From positions 5,890,001 to 5,954,000 of the forward strand of contig NZ_JADBEF010000001.1 in NCBI RefSeq assembly GCF_014873535.1: a DNA stretch of 64,000 bases, in the 5' to 3' direction. The notes beneath the pieces are model-generated. The model was not told where the DNA came from, did no database searches, and worked only from the letters and a program-made list of their open reading frames with translations. Each line of letters starts with the position of its first letter. Positions within the stretch are counted from its first letter, which is position 1. Shown here piece after piece: positions 1-8,101 of the stretch. A program made the translations under genes and the position numbers. Origin of the DNA: Nonomuraea africana. Its GTDB lineage: Bacteria > Actinomycetota > Actinomycetes > Streptosporangiales > Streptosporangiaceae.

Positions 1-1075
1 CCATGAGCGCGCCGTCGTTCGCCACGGCCGCCGACAGCATCGCCACCTGGAGCGGCGTGGCCCTGACGTCGAACTGCCCGATCGCCGACATGGCGGTCTG
101 CGCCTGGTCCATGCCGCTCGGATAGACGCTGGGCGACACCGGCATCGGCACCCTCAGGCCGGCGCCGTCGAAGCCGAACGCCGCCGCCTGCCGGCGCAGC
201 ACGTCCTGTCCCAGGTCGAGGCCCATGGCGACGAAAGCGGTGTTGCACGACGCCTGGAAGGCGTAGGCCAGCGGCGGGTGCCCGTCGCCGCACGACTCGC
301 CGCCGGAGTTGCCCAGCTGGGTGGAGGTGCCGGGCAGCAGCAGGCGGGGCGGCGCCTCGACCTGCGAGTCGGGCGTGTACCTCCCCGAGGTCAGGCCCGC
401 GGCGGTGGTGACGACCTTGAACGTGGAGCCCGGCGGGTAGGTCTGGTTGAGCGCCCTGTTGAGCAGCGGCTGGCCGGGGTCGCCGCGCAGCTCCCGGTCC
501 GCTCTGGCCAGCTTCCCGCTGTCGAAGGTGGTGTATCGGCCGGGGTCGTAGGACGGGTAGGAGACCAGGGCCAGGATCGCCCCGGTGGCCGGGTTGAGCG
601 CCACGGCGGCGCCGCGGCCGCCGGTCGCGGCCAGACCCTCGTACGCGGCCCGCTGGGCCCGCTCGTCGATCGTGGTCCGCACGTCGGCGCCCTGGGCGAT
701 GCCGTCCCGCACCAGCGCGCGCAGCCGCACCTTCGGGTCGCCGCCCGACAGCCTGGCGTCCTCGGCCCGCTCCAGGCCGGTGGTGGTGTAGAGCGAGGCG
801 TAACCGGTGACGGCGGCGTAGAGGTTGCCCTCGGGGTAGGTGCGGCGGTAGGTGTAGCCGGCGTTCCTGGTCTTGCGGCTGCCGGCGATGACCGTGCCGT
901 CGCTGGTGAGGATCTTCCCGCGCGGATGGTCGAACCTGGCGATCAGCGTGCGCTGGTTGCGCGGGTCGGCGTTCAGCGCCGGAGCCCTGAAGGCCTGGAT
1001 GAAGGTGACGTTGCCGAGCAGGAGGAACATCATCACGGCGCACACGAGCGCCACGCGGCGCAGTGGGATGTTCAT
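1..1075 (-). CDS. Penicillin-binding protein (D,D-transpeptidase), 3' end outside window
   Basis: Class B-type peptidoglycan transpeptidase that crosslinks cell-wall stem peptides at the outer face of the membrane. The ATG at 1075 opens a protein starting MNIPLRRVAL with one N-terminal membrane anchor. The active-site motif STFK is at residues 217-220 (preceded by TYPPG) and the second motif SCN at 276-278. The third motif (KTG) would lie beyond the window edge, so about 358 codons are seen of an expected 480-490. The N-terminal layout (LIARFDHPRGKI, then a YAAVTGY segment) is like the streptomycete PbpA family that works with RodA, but a paralogue cannot be excluded because the neighbour on that side is not visible. 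Confidence 0.93.
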   Translation of the reverse strand, partial: MNIPLRRVALVCAVMMFLLLGNVTFIQAFRAPALNADPRNQRTLIARFDHPRGKILTSDGTVIAGSRKTRNAGYTYRRTYPEGNLYAAVTGYASLYTTTGLERAEDARLSGGDPKVRLRALVRDGIAQGADVRTTIDERAQRAAYEGLAATGGRGAAVALNPATGAILALVSYPSYDPGRYTTFDSGKLARADRELRGDPGQPLLNRALNQTYPPGSTFKVVTTAAGLTSGRYTPDSQVEAPPRLLLPGTSTQLGNSGGESCGDGHPPLAYAFQASCNTAFVAMGLDLGQDVLRRQAAAFGFDGAGLRVPMPVSPSVYPSGMDQAQTAMSAIGQFDVRATPLQVAMLSAAVANDGALM

Positions 1076-1135
1076 TCGTCTCGCCCGGGGCCCGGCCATA
1101 CCCACCGGTCTAACAACCGCAACCCCAAGCGAGTG

Positions 1136-1495
1136 CTAGAGCACGCTGCGATAGTAGGAGATCTTGTGGTGGATGTAGCGCTGGCGCTCGACCAGGTTGT
1201 CGATCTGACCGCTGACGCGCCGGTCATGCTCCTCCAGCAGCGCGATCCTGTCGGCGATGGTGTGGTCGCCCGCGCGCACGAGCTCGGCGAAGCGCAGCAT
1301 CTCGGCGATCGGCATGCCGGTGTCGCGCAGGCACCTGATCGTGCCGAGCCATCCGAGGTCGTCCTCGGAGAACCTGCGCTGTCCCGCGGCGTTGCGGTCC
1401 ACGGGGGCCAGCAGGCCGATCTTCTCGTAGTAGCGAAGGGTGTCGAGGCTGAAGCCGGTCTCCTCGACCACCTCGGCGGGTGTGTAGACGCTCAC
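1136..1495 (-). CDS. MerR-family transcriptional regulator
   Basis: Small MerR-type activator/repressor of 119 residues. The winged helix-turn-helix is at the N-terminus: VYTPAEVVEETGFSLDTLRYYEKIGLL (residues 3-29 region; RYYE at 21-24) followed by the wing residues RRF at 40-42. A dimerisation helix fills the C-terminal half. The GTG at 1495 is chosen because family members start right before the helix and because a MerR-type promoter lies immediately upstream; a longer reading frame runs through that promoter and is unlikely. No cysteine cluster is present, so metal sensing is not indicated. It faces the remnant of an aldo/keto reductase, the usual partner of this regulator subtype. Confidence 0.9.
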   Translation of the reverse strand: MSVYTPAEVVEETGFSLDTLRYYEKIGLLAPVDRNAAGQRRFSEDDLGWLGTIRCLRDTGMPIAEMLRFAELVRAGDHTIADRIALLEEHDRRVSGQIDNLVERQRYIHHKISYYRSVL

Positions 1496-1502
1496 GGGCC
1501 CG

Positions 1503-1533
1503 ATCCTCCCACCTGGAGTGGGCTCCAGGTCAA
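1503..1533 (-). promoter_or_regulatory. MerR-type promoter with perfect operator dyad
   Basis: A perfect dyad ACCTGGAGTGGGCTCCAGGT (8-bp arms, 4-bp centre) occupies 1511-1530. Read on the minus strand it sits between a -35 TTGACC (1533-1528) and a weak -10 GAGGAT (1508-1503) with a 19-bp spacer. That over-long spacer is the hallmark of MerR-controlled promoters. It points at the merR gene itself, so autoregulation is inferred. Confidence 0.75.
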
Positions 1534-1546
1534 CCGCTTGACACGG

Positions 1547-1804
1547 AGTGCCTACACCAGGGCCGACCGGCCCGTTCCCGAGACCTACGACCATCCGGGG
1601 ACCACGCGGCGGCTGGCGGTGCTGCGCGAGGTCGCGGGCGAGCTGGGCGCGACGCCGAACCAGGTGGTGCTGGCCTGGCTCCTCGCCCAGGACATGGTGC
1701 CGATCGTGGGCGTGACGACGATGGCCCAGCTGGAGGAGGCCATCGGCGCCGCGGGGATCAAGCTGGACGAGACGCTCATGGCGCGACTGGACGAGCCTCG
1801 CTGA
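1547..1804 (+). pseudogene. Aldo/keto reductase, 3' remnant
   Basis: The last 85 or so codons of an aldo/keto reductase: SAYTRADRPVPETYDHPG, then LGATPNQVVLAWLL and PIVGVTTMAQLEEAI, ending at a TGA at 1804. These are the C-terminal helices and the cofactor-clamping segment of the family. The TIM-barrel body with the catalytic Asp-Tyr-Lys-His residues is absent; upstream there is only the MerR promoter. The fragment therefore looks like the product of an internal deletion that joined the operator to the 3' end. Its tail overlaps the stop of the convergent TetR gene by 29 nt. It is not expected to encode an active enzyme. Confidence 0.8.
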
Positions 1805-2435
1805 GGTGCTCGGCGAGATAGCGGCGGACCAGCTGCTTGCACTCGGCGATCAGCGCCGCGTCGCCATGGGGATCGGTGCGGAAGGCCAGCTTCAGCACCG
1901 CGTCGGCGGCCTCGACCGCGACGCGCACCGCGAGGTCGAGGCGCTCGCCCGCCGGATTGTCGTGCCGTCCCGCGACCAGGGCGCGCAGCCGTTCGGCGAC
2001 GACGGCGCTGTTCTCCACGGCGCTGTCGAGCATGTGGTTGGTGCCCTCCAGCGCCGGCCCGCCCGGGGTGGGCAGCACCTCACCGAAGTCGACCACCGAG
2101 AAGCCGGGGGTGGCGCGCTTCATCGCCACGAACTCGTCGATCGCCAGGTCGGACAGCTGCGACCAGTGCGCGGGCTCGGCCGCGGCGATCCTGTCGGTGA
2201 CCCTGACGAGAAACCTGTCGAGATTGCGCAGCGCGAGCGCTCTGACCAGGCCCTGCTTGTCGGGGAAGAACTGGTAGAAGGTGCCGATCGGCACCTCGGC
2301 CCGGCGGGCGACCTCCTTGGTGGTCAGCCCGTCGTAGCCCACCTCGTCCAGGAGCGCGGCGCACTCGTCGAGCATCCGCTCGACCCGCTCGGCGCTGCGG
2401 CGCTGGGAGGGACGGCGGCGCAGAGTACTCGTCAT
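1776..2435 (-). CDS. TetR-family transcriptional regulator
   Basis: TetR-like repressor of about 219 residues. The N-terminal DNA-binding domain reads LLDEVGYDGLTTKEVARRAEVPIGTFYQFFPDKQGLV, with the typical GTFYQFFPDK recognition helix. The C-terminal ligand domain is helical and has no recognisable ligand signature. The ATG at 2435 (MTSTLRRR) is preferred; an in-frame start three codons earlier is possible. The gene is divergent from the beta-glucosidase, 36 bp apart, so control of that gene and of itself is a reasonable inference. Its 3' end overlaps the aldo/keto reductase remnant. Confidence 0.9.
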   Translation of the reverse strand: MTSTLRRRPSQRRSAERVERMLDECAALLDEVGYDGLTTKEVARRAEVPIGTFYQFFPDKQGLVRALALRNLDRFLVRVTDRIAAAEPAHWSQLSDLAIDEFVAMKRATPGFSVVDFGEVLPTPGGPALEGTNHMLDSAVENSAVVAERLRALVAGRHDNPAGERLDLAVRVAVEAADAVLKLAFRTDPHGDAALIAECKQLVRRYLAEHLSEARPVAP

Positions 2436-2471
2436 ACCCCTCATCCTGGCCCATGTTTAGGATGTCCAACT
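2436..2471. promoter_or_regulatory. Divergent promoter region, TetR / beta-glucosidase
   Basis: Only 36 bp separate the two start codons. The block GTTTAGGATGTCCAAC (2455-2470) has symmetric ends (GTT/AAC) and an off-centre GGA/TCC core, an imperfect operator-like dyad directly before the beta-glucosidase ATG. No good Shine-Dalgarno is seen before that ATG, so a leaderless or short-leader transcript is possible. Confidence 0.35.
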
Positions 2472-3737
2472 ATGTTCCTGTGGGGTACGGCCACCGCCGC
2501 CTATCAGATCGAGGGCGCCGCCGACGAGGACGGCCGCGGCGCCTCCATCTGGGACACCTTCGCCCGCCGGCCCGGTGGCACCCGCGACGGGCACACCGGT
2601 GACGTGGCGTGCGACCACTACCACCGCTGGCCCGAGGACCTGGCGCTCATGTCGGACCTCGGCGTCAACGCCTACCGCTTCTCCCTCTCGTGGCCGCGGA
2701 TCCAGCCCGGCGGCTCGGGACCGGTCAACCCGAAGGGCCTCGACTTCTACGACCGCCTCGTGGACGGCCTGTGCGCGCGCGGGATCACCCCGCTGCCCAC
2801 GCTCTTCCACTGGGACCTGCCCCAGGCGCTGGAGGACGAAGGCGGCTGGCTCAACCGCGACACCTCCCACCGCTTCGCCGAATACGCCGCGATCGTGGCC
2901 GACCGCCTCGGCGACCGGGTGCGCGGCTGGATCACGCTCAACGAGCCGTTCGTCCACATGGTGTTCGGCTACGCCATGGGCGTCCACGCGCCCGGCCGCG
3001 CCCTCATGCTCGACGCCCTCCCGGTGGCCCACCACCAGCTGCTCGGTCACGGGCTGGCCACCGGGGCGCTGCGGGCGGCGGGAGCGGAGCGGGTGCTCAT
3101 CACCAACAACTGCACGCCCGTCTGGGCCGAGGACCAGGCCGCCGGCGACGCCTACGACGTCCTGCACAACCGCCTGTTCAACGATCCGGTGCTACTGGGC
3201 TCCTATCCCGACCTGTCGGCGTACGGCGTGACGCTCGACTGCGTACGCGACGGCGACCTGGAGATCATCTCCACCCCGCTCGACGGTCTCGGCATCAACT
3301 ACTACAACCCCACGCGGATCGGCGCGCCGACCGACGACTCCCTGCCGTGGACCGACCTCGGCATCACCGGCCACCCCACCACCGCCTTCGGCTGGCCCGT
3401 CGTCCCCGACGGCCTGCGCGAGCTGCTCGTCGGCCTGCGCGAGCGCTACGGCGCGGCGCTGCCTCCCGTGTACATCACCGAGAACGGCTGCTCCTACCCC
3501 GAGCTCGACGACCAGGCCCGCATCGACTTCCTCGACGGCCACCTGGCCGCCCTGCGCGCCGCCCAGGAGGAGGGCGTCGACGTCCGGGGGTACTTCGTCT
3601 GGTCGCTGCTGGACAACTTCGAGTGGGCCGAGGGCTACCACCAGCGCTTCGGCCTGGTCCACGTCGACTTCCCCACCAGCCGCCGCACCCCCCGCGCCTC
3701 CTTCCACTGGTTCAAGGACTTCCTCGCCCGCCGCTGA
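2472..3737 (+). CDS. Beta-glucosidase, glycoside hydrolase family 1
   Basis: Retaining beta-glucosidase of 421 residues that releases terminal glucose from cellobiose-like beta-glucosides; no signal peptide, so cytoplasmic. The start MFLWGTATAAYQIEGA is the classic GH1 N-terminus, which fixes the ATG at 2472 although the open frame extends further upstream. The acid/base Glu is E158 in TLNEPF and the nucleophile is E337 in YITENG. The C-terminal FVWSLLDNFEWAEGYHQRFGLVHVD completes the active-site wall. Slightly shorter than the usual 440-450 residues but all core motifs are present. Likely controlled by the adjacent TetR. Substrate specificity cannot be read from the sequence. Confidence 0.95.
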   Translation: MFLWGTATAAYQIEGAADEDGRGASIWDTFARRPGGTRDGHTGDVACDHYHRWPEDLALMSDLGVNAYRFSLSWPRIQPGGSGPVNPKGLDFYDRLVDGLCARGITPLPTLFHWDLPQALEDEGGWLNRDTSHRFAEYAAIVADRLGDRVRGWITLNEPFVHMVFGYAMGVHAPGRALMLDALPVAHHQLLGHGLATGALRAAGAERVLITNNCTPVWAEDQAAGDAYDVLHNRLFNDPVLLGSYPDLSAYGVTLDCVRDGDLEIISTPLDGLGINYYNPTRIGAPTDDSLPWTDLGITGHPTTAFGWPVVPDGLRELLVGLRERYGAALPPVYITENGCSYPELDDQARIDFLDGHLAALRAAQEEGVDVRGYFVWSLLDNFEWAEGYHQRFGLVHVDFPTSRRTPRASFHWFKDFLARR

Positions 3738-3782
3738 CATCGGGTCTGGCGGCCGGTGACAGCGGCGTCGCCGCGGGTGCGA

Positions 3783-6700
3783 TCACGGCGTGATCCGTAC
3801 CGCGTCGCACCCCAGGAAGGTGTAACGATTGCCGTCGGGCGCGAGGTAGGCGCCGCGCAGGCAGGCTTGGGTGCTGTCGGCGGTCAGGCCGGAGGCGTTC
3901 GGTTTGAAGTGGAGCACCAGGTCCAGGTCCGCGTCGCTGGTTCGCTCGTCCAGCTCGTAGGAGCGCTCGGGATGTCCCTTGGCGTGGCTCTCACTCGCGC
4001 CGTGCGGTGCCGCGAGGTTGAACAGGTTCTCGCGCAGGCCCCACAGGGTCCGGGTGACATCGATCCGGGTCGCGTCGAACGCCAGCGGCAAGCCGTACTC
4101 CCCTGCGCTCGTGGTCAGCGCGGCCAGTGTCGCGTCGGTGTTGAGGTTGATCGAGTTGGGCGTGCCGCCGGGTCGTACGTTGATCGCGATCGGCACGACG
4201 CAGTCGATCTGGAAAGAGGTCGAGCGGGTGTTGTTCGACGGATCCGGATCGACGTCGCCGGCCACGGAGAGCGCCACCGTGGAGGTCAGCGTCACAGTCT
4301 TGCGGCCGGGGGTGGTGCACGTGAGCGTGGCCTCGTGGGTGGACTGCCACGGAGAGCCCACGGCCAGCGCGGGTCGGTGCGCGTCCGTGCGCGCCGGGCT
4401 GACCGTCACGCCGGGGTCGGTCACGGCGGCGGTGGTCAGGTCCACGTCCACCGGGCTGGACGGCCCGGCGTTCTCCGTGATCGTGACCAGCGTGACCGCG
4501 CCGGGCTCGCCGATGAGCACCTCCAGCGGCCGGCTCGCCGTCAGGGCGGCGATCTTGACGTCCGCCTTGGCGATGACCTTGGTTTGGGCGGCGGCGGCGT
4601 TGTTGGCGGGTGCGGGATCGGGGCCCGCGAGGTTTCCGACCTTGGCCGTGGCCTCGATGGAACGGGTGCGCTGGGCCAGGTCGGCAGGCAGGCGCGTGGT
4701 GATGGTGAACCGGCGGATGTCGCCCGGGCGTACCTGGTTGAGGCCGCACGTGAGCGTGGCGCCCGCGGTCACACAGGGCACACTCGTCGAGGGGACGCCG
4801 AGCCCGGTCGGCAACTCCACGGTGACCCGGGTGCCGGTGGCCGCGTTGGGCCCGTGGTTGGTCACGGTCACCGTCCAGGTCAGATCCTCGCCCGCGGCCG
4901 CCGGATCCGGCGCGTCGGTGAGCGTGAGACCCAGGTCGGCGGTGTTGATCGCGGCGCGGATGCGCTCGCTCTCCTCCTTCGTCGGCACCGTGGACACCGG
5001 CCGCCCGGCCCACCTGGCCAGGTTGTCCCGCACGCGCGCCCAGTCGTCGAACCCGGTGAGCAGGCTGTCGTCGGTGGTGTTCGCACAATCCCCGGGGTTG
5101 CCGGCGGCGTCCTTGCTGTCGATGTTGACCCGCTGCGGCGTGGAGCCGTCGTCGCCGTCGCCCGCCGGGTTGGAGCCGTTCCAGTCGGGCCCGACGTTCA
5201 GCGGGCGGGTCCGCTTGACGCGTTTGCCGTCCAGGAAGACGAACTGGTTGACGCCGTCGCCCGGATCCAGCGCGATGTCTTCCCTGAGCTGGTCCTCGCG
5301 CAGCTGGCCCAGCGGCGCCTTGCTCCGGTCGGTGCCGTTGGGGTCCTTGATGGCGGGCGAGAAATCCATGATCACGCCGCCGCCGTCGCGGGGGATGCCG
5401 CCGTCCATGTCGTAGTTCATGACGCTCACGTAGTTGGGCTTGCAGTTCGCACCCGTGTCGCCGCCATGGTCCAGGCCGAGCGAGTGGCCGAGTTCGTGCA
5501 GGAGCGCGCCCGCGTCGGTCCGGTAGAGGATGATGTGGTCCCTGCCGCCGCCCTGGCCACCCATGTCGCAGCCGGCCTTGCTGGTCGTGTACAGGACGTA
5601 GGTGAACAGTCCCCGGCGGACCTGGGCGAAGCTGTTGCGGGCGACGTTCTGGAAGGCGTCGTCGCGCCCGCAGTTGGCCAGTGGAGCGCCGGCCCAGCCA
5701 CCGCCGCGCAGGTCCTCGCCGACGATGCAGTCGGAGTCCAGCGCAGCGATCCGGCCGTCGCGGTCGTCGTCCACGAGGTCGTCGCAGTTGGCGCGGAAGG
5801 CCTCGACACCGGTGTCGCGGTAATGGCAGTCCGGGTCCGCGCCGTCGATGTCGGTGTCGCCGTCGTTGTCCTTGTCGTCCAGGCAGGTCCCCTCGGGCGG
5901 CCCTTCCATCGCGCCGCGGTCGAAGGCGCCCCCCGTGTCCACGTGCAGAGTGATGCCCTTGCTGCCGTCGAGGTTGTCGACGGGGGCGCGGGCGAAGGCG
6001 CGCCGTACGGTCTCGACGACCTGGCGGGACGGCATCGTCCCCGTGGTGTGGTCCACTTCCACGAACAGGTCTCGGCGACGCGGGTCGGCACCGAGGTCGG
6101 GCAGGTCGAGCGCCATCGAGCCGTCGGCGTTGCGGACGCCGTACCGCTCGGCCCGGTCGGGCAGGGAGTCCTGGTCGGCGTCGCTGTGCTCGCTCGCGTC
6201 GATGCTCAGGTCGAGCCGGGCCCGCTTGCCGTCGTTGACCTCCGGATAGTTGGGGTCGCCGTCGCCCACCGAGCACGCCTGACCCTGCGAGATCGGGAGG
6301 TAGCCGTCGGGACAGGCCCGGCCTGGCTGCACGCCGTCCGTGTGGCCGGCGGAGTCCACGACGCTTCGCCAGGTGTCGGTGACCAGGTCGTAGGTCAGGT
6401 CGAGCGTGACGTCCTGGTTGGCCGGGCTGATGTCCATGACGTCCGTGCCGCCGTTGGGCCCGCAGCAGTCGCTGTCCAAGATGCTGATCTTGACGGGCAG
6501 GTCGGCACGGCCGGCCGGAAGCTCCACACGTTGGGCGAACACCCACCGCTGCCCGCCCTGGAGGTTCTTCGGATGCCAGTGGTCGTCGGAGACGATGCCG
6601 CCCTCGCGGAAGGCCGTGTGCCGGAAGGGACTGCCGTCGCCGAAGGTGATGTCGCTGCCCGGGGCGCCGAAGTCGACATGCGGGTAGAACTCGCCCTCCT

Positions 6701-6857
6701 CGTCAAATCCGGAGTCGGGGACCTCGTAGCGCTCGAAGTAGTCCATCGTGACCGTGATCGTGAAGGCGGTCCTGGCCGGATCGGGCGCGGCTTCGACCGG
6801 CTCGCTGACTAACGACGTCAGCCCCAGCGCCATCAGCATGGCGGCAATCAACCTCAT
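3783..6857 (-). CDS. Secreted metzincin-type zinc metalloprotease with DUF11-like domain
   Basis: A 1024-residue exported protein with a signal peptide to about residue 24 (cleavage near VEA-APD). The zinc site is HELGHSLGLDHG: H454, E455, H458, G461 and H464, followed by the Met-turn YVSVMNY with M480, which together define a metzincin. Before it lie Asp-rich calcium-loop stretches (HSDADQDSLPDRAE near 224; DDKDNDGDTDIDGADPDC near 327), and after it a DUF11-like beta-sandwich at about 640-760 (LTWTVTVTNHGPNAATGTRV), a second sandwich-like segment to about 880, and a C-terminal tail ending GCDAVRITP. The domain set does not match a subfamily that I can name. It is probably an extracellular or wall-associated protease; the substrate is unknown. 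A 20-bp palindrome lies 34 bp upstream. Confidence 0.8.
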   Translation of the reverse strand: MRLIAAMLMALGLTSLVSEPVEAAPDPARTAFTITVTMDYFERYEVPDSGFDEEGEFYPHVDFGAPGSDITFGDGSPFRHTAFREGGIVSDDHWHPKNLQGGQRWVFAQRVELPAGRADLPVKISILDSDCCGPNGGTDVMDISPANQDVTLDLTYDLVTDTWRSVVDSAGHTDGVQPGRACPDGYLPISQGQACSVGDGDPNYPEVNDGKRARLDLSIDASEHSDADQDSLPDRAERYGVRNADGSMALDLPDLGADPRRRDLFVEVDHTTGTMPSRQVVETVRRAFARAPVDNLDGSKGITLHVDTGGAFDRGAMEGPPEGTCLDDKDNDGDTDIDGADPDCHYRDTGVEAFRANCDDLVDDDRDGRIAALDSDCIVGEDLRGGGWAGAPLANCGRDDAFQNVARNSFAQVRRGLFTYVLYTTSKAGCDMGGQGGGRDHIILYRTDAGALLHELGHSLGLDHGGDTGANCKPNYVSVMNYDMDGGIPRDGGGVIMDFSPAIKDPNGTDRSKAPLGQLREDQLREDIALDPGDGVNQFVFLDGKRVKRTRPLNVGPDWNGSNPAGDGDDGSTPQRVNIDSKDAAGNPGDCANTTDDSLLTGFDDWARVRDNLARWAGRPVSTVPTKEESERIRAAINTADLGLTLTDAPDPAAAGEDLTWTVTVTNHGPNAATGTRVTVELPTGLGVPSTSVPCVTAGATLTCGLNQVRPGDIRRFTITTRLPADLAQRTRSIEATAKVGNLAGPDPAPANNAAAAQTKVIAKADVKIAALTASRPLEVLIGEPGAVTLVTITENAGPSSPVDVDLTTAAVTDPGVTVSPARTDAHRPALAVGSPWQSTHEATLTCTTPGRKTVTLTSTVALSVAGDVDPDPSNNTRSTSFQIDCVVPIAINVRPGGTPNSINLNTDATLAALTTSAGEYGLPLAFDATRIDVTRTLWGLRENLFNLAAPHGASESHAKGHPERSYELDERTSDADLDLVLHFKPNASGLTADSTQACLRGAYLAPDGNRYTFLGCDAVRITP

Positions 6858-6890
6858 GGCGGCACCGTAGGGCCGTACTCGCCGCCTGCC

Positions 6891-6910
6891 ATGAGTAGGC
6901 CCCTACTCAT
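6891..6910. promoter_or_regulatory. Near-perfect 20-bp palindrome, putative operator
   Basis: ATGAGTAGGCCCCTACTCAT: two 9-bp arms (ATGAGTAGG / CCTACTCAT) around a CC centre. It lies 34 bp upstream of the metzincin start, in the position of a promoter, and is too symmetric to be a terminator without a loop. It is probably a binding site for a dimeric regulator whose identity is not evident. Confidence 0.5.
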
Positions 6911-7009
6911 CATCGCGGAAACCCGCACAGGTGACCTTGACCAGGGTCGCCGCCCGAAGCGAAGTCGAAGGACAGCGGCGAACCGCAGGAAGGGGCGGTC
7001 CGAACGAGT

Positions 7010-7909
7010 TCAGAACACCGACACGTGGACGTGGTCCCAGTGGTTGGCCGTGACGCCGCCGCGGTTGGACATCATGTCCCAGCCGCCGCCCGTGCGGATG
7101 TCGTAGTAGCGCTGCTTCCAGATGATGTACATCACCCCGTAGCGCGACCCGTTGGCGATCAGCCACTGCGCCAGTTCGTCGCCCCTGGCCAGGTTGGCGC
7201 CCGTGGCCATGCTCCCGCCCGGGCTCATCATGAAGTCGCACGCGCGGCCCTTGCCGTGCTCGCCGGGGTCGCCGACGCGCAGGCAGCCGACGCCGTAGAA
7301 CATCGGGAAGTTGCGCATGACCGCGTCGCGCAGCGTGACCATGCGCGGGGTGAGGCCCGAGGCGCTGCCCGGCTGCTGGATGCCGTACTTGGCCAGCAGC
7401 TTCTCGATGTCGCGCCGCTTGGTCTGCATCTTCTTGATGTCGCGCTCGAGGTCGTCGATCTTCTCGCCGGCCTCCTTCTTCGCCTTCTGCGCGTTGGCGA
7501 CCAGCGCCTCGACGCGGGTGAGCGTGGAGGTGCGCTCGGCGGCCAGGTAGGCCATGCTCGCCGACTGCCCGAGCACCTGGTACGGCTCGGCGCCCGAGGT
7601 GAAGAGGCTGGTGCCGTCGAGCGGGCCCTGGATGTAGGTGGTCTGCGCGATCTTGCTGACCTCGACCTTGGCGGTGGCCAGCGCCGCCTTGAGGTTGTCC
7701 GCCCGCTCGGTGGCCCGCTTGGCGGCCAGCCTGGTGTCCTCGAGGCTCTCGATCGTGCCCCGGTAGACGTTGTTGAGAGCGGCAGCCTGTTTGGTGAGTT
7801 TGCGCAGCTTGGCCTGGCTGTCGGGATCGGCGGTCGCCGCCTGCGGGAGGGGGGTTGCGAGCAGCGCGACGAGGGTGGCGGCGAGCACGGCACGACGCCC
7901 TGATCTCAC
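7010..7909 (-). CDS. Secreted coiled-coil protein with ARB_07466-like C-terminal domain
   Basis: A 299-residue exported protein. The GTG at 7909 is chosen because GGGGAGGA stands 6 nt upstream and a signal peptide follows at once (RAVLAATLVALLATPLPQAATA). Residues of about 30-180 form a long charged coiled coil (LRKLTKQAAALNNVYRGT, later KKEAGEKIDDLERDIKKMQ), as in actinomycete CwlO/NlpC-type wall proteins, but no NlpC/P60 catalytic Cys-His follows. The C-terminal 110 residues (VGCLRVGDPGEHGKGRACDFM to WDHVHVSVF) are of the type found after such coiled coils in many actinomycetes, with a conserved DPGEHGKGRACDF and final HVHVS. A cell-wall role is inferred; no activity is assured. Confidence 0.75.
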   Translation of the reverse strand: MRSGRRAVLAATLVALLATPLPQAATADPDSQAKLRKLTKQAAALNNVYRGTIESLEDTRLAAKRATERADNLKAALATAKVEVSKIAQTTYIQGPLDGTSLFTSGAEPYQVLGQSASMAYLAAERTSTLTRVEALVANAQKAKKEAGEKIDDLERDIKKMQTKRRDIEKLLAKYGIQQPGSASGLTPRMVTLRDAVMRNFPMFYGVGCLRVGDPGEHGKGRACDFMMSPGGSMATGANLARGDELAQWLIANGSRYGVMYIIWKQRYYDIRTGGGWDMMSNRGGVTANHWDHVHVSVF

Positions 7910-8101
7910 GCTCGTCCTCCCCTCATAGACGGAGTGACTATAGAAGATGATCTTGATGCTTGCCACCCGAACCGGGGAACTCGTGCGCCTTTGGCGAAGT
8001 ATCTACCACTTTGTCGGGTCGCGGGCCAACACTTGGGTCTTGCCGAGACCACCCCTGCGGGCGACATTGCGAGCATCCCGTCTTCTGCAAAGGGGCAGAA
8101 C
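7910..8101. promoter_or_regulatory. Divergent promoter region
   Basis: 192 bp between two divergent genes for exported proteins. On the minus strand a -10 TATAGT (7942-7937) precedes the coiled-coil gene by 28 nt; its -35 is weak. Next to it is the short palindrome AAGATGATCTT (7944-7954). Only AAGGGG before the TTG at 8102 is notable on the plus side. Confidence 0.4.

Noticed and set aside
3756..6812. 1018-codon open frame on the plus strand opposite the metzincin gene
   Set aside because: Antisense shadow caused by high GC; the minus strand has the signal peptide and the zinc motif.
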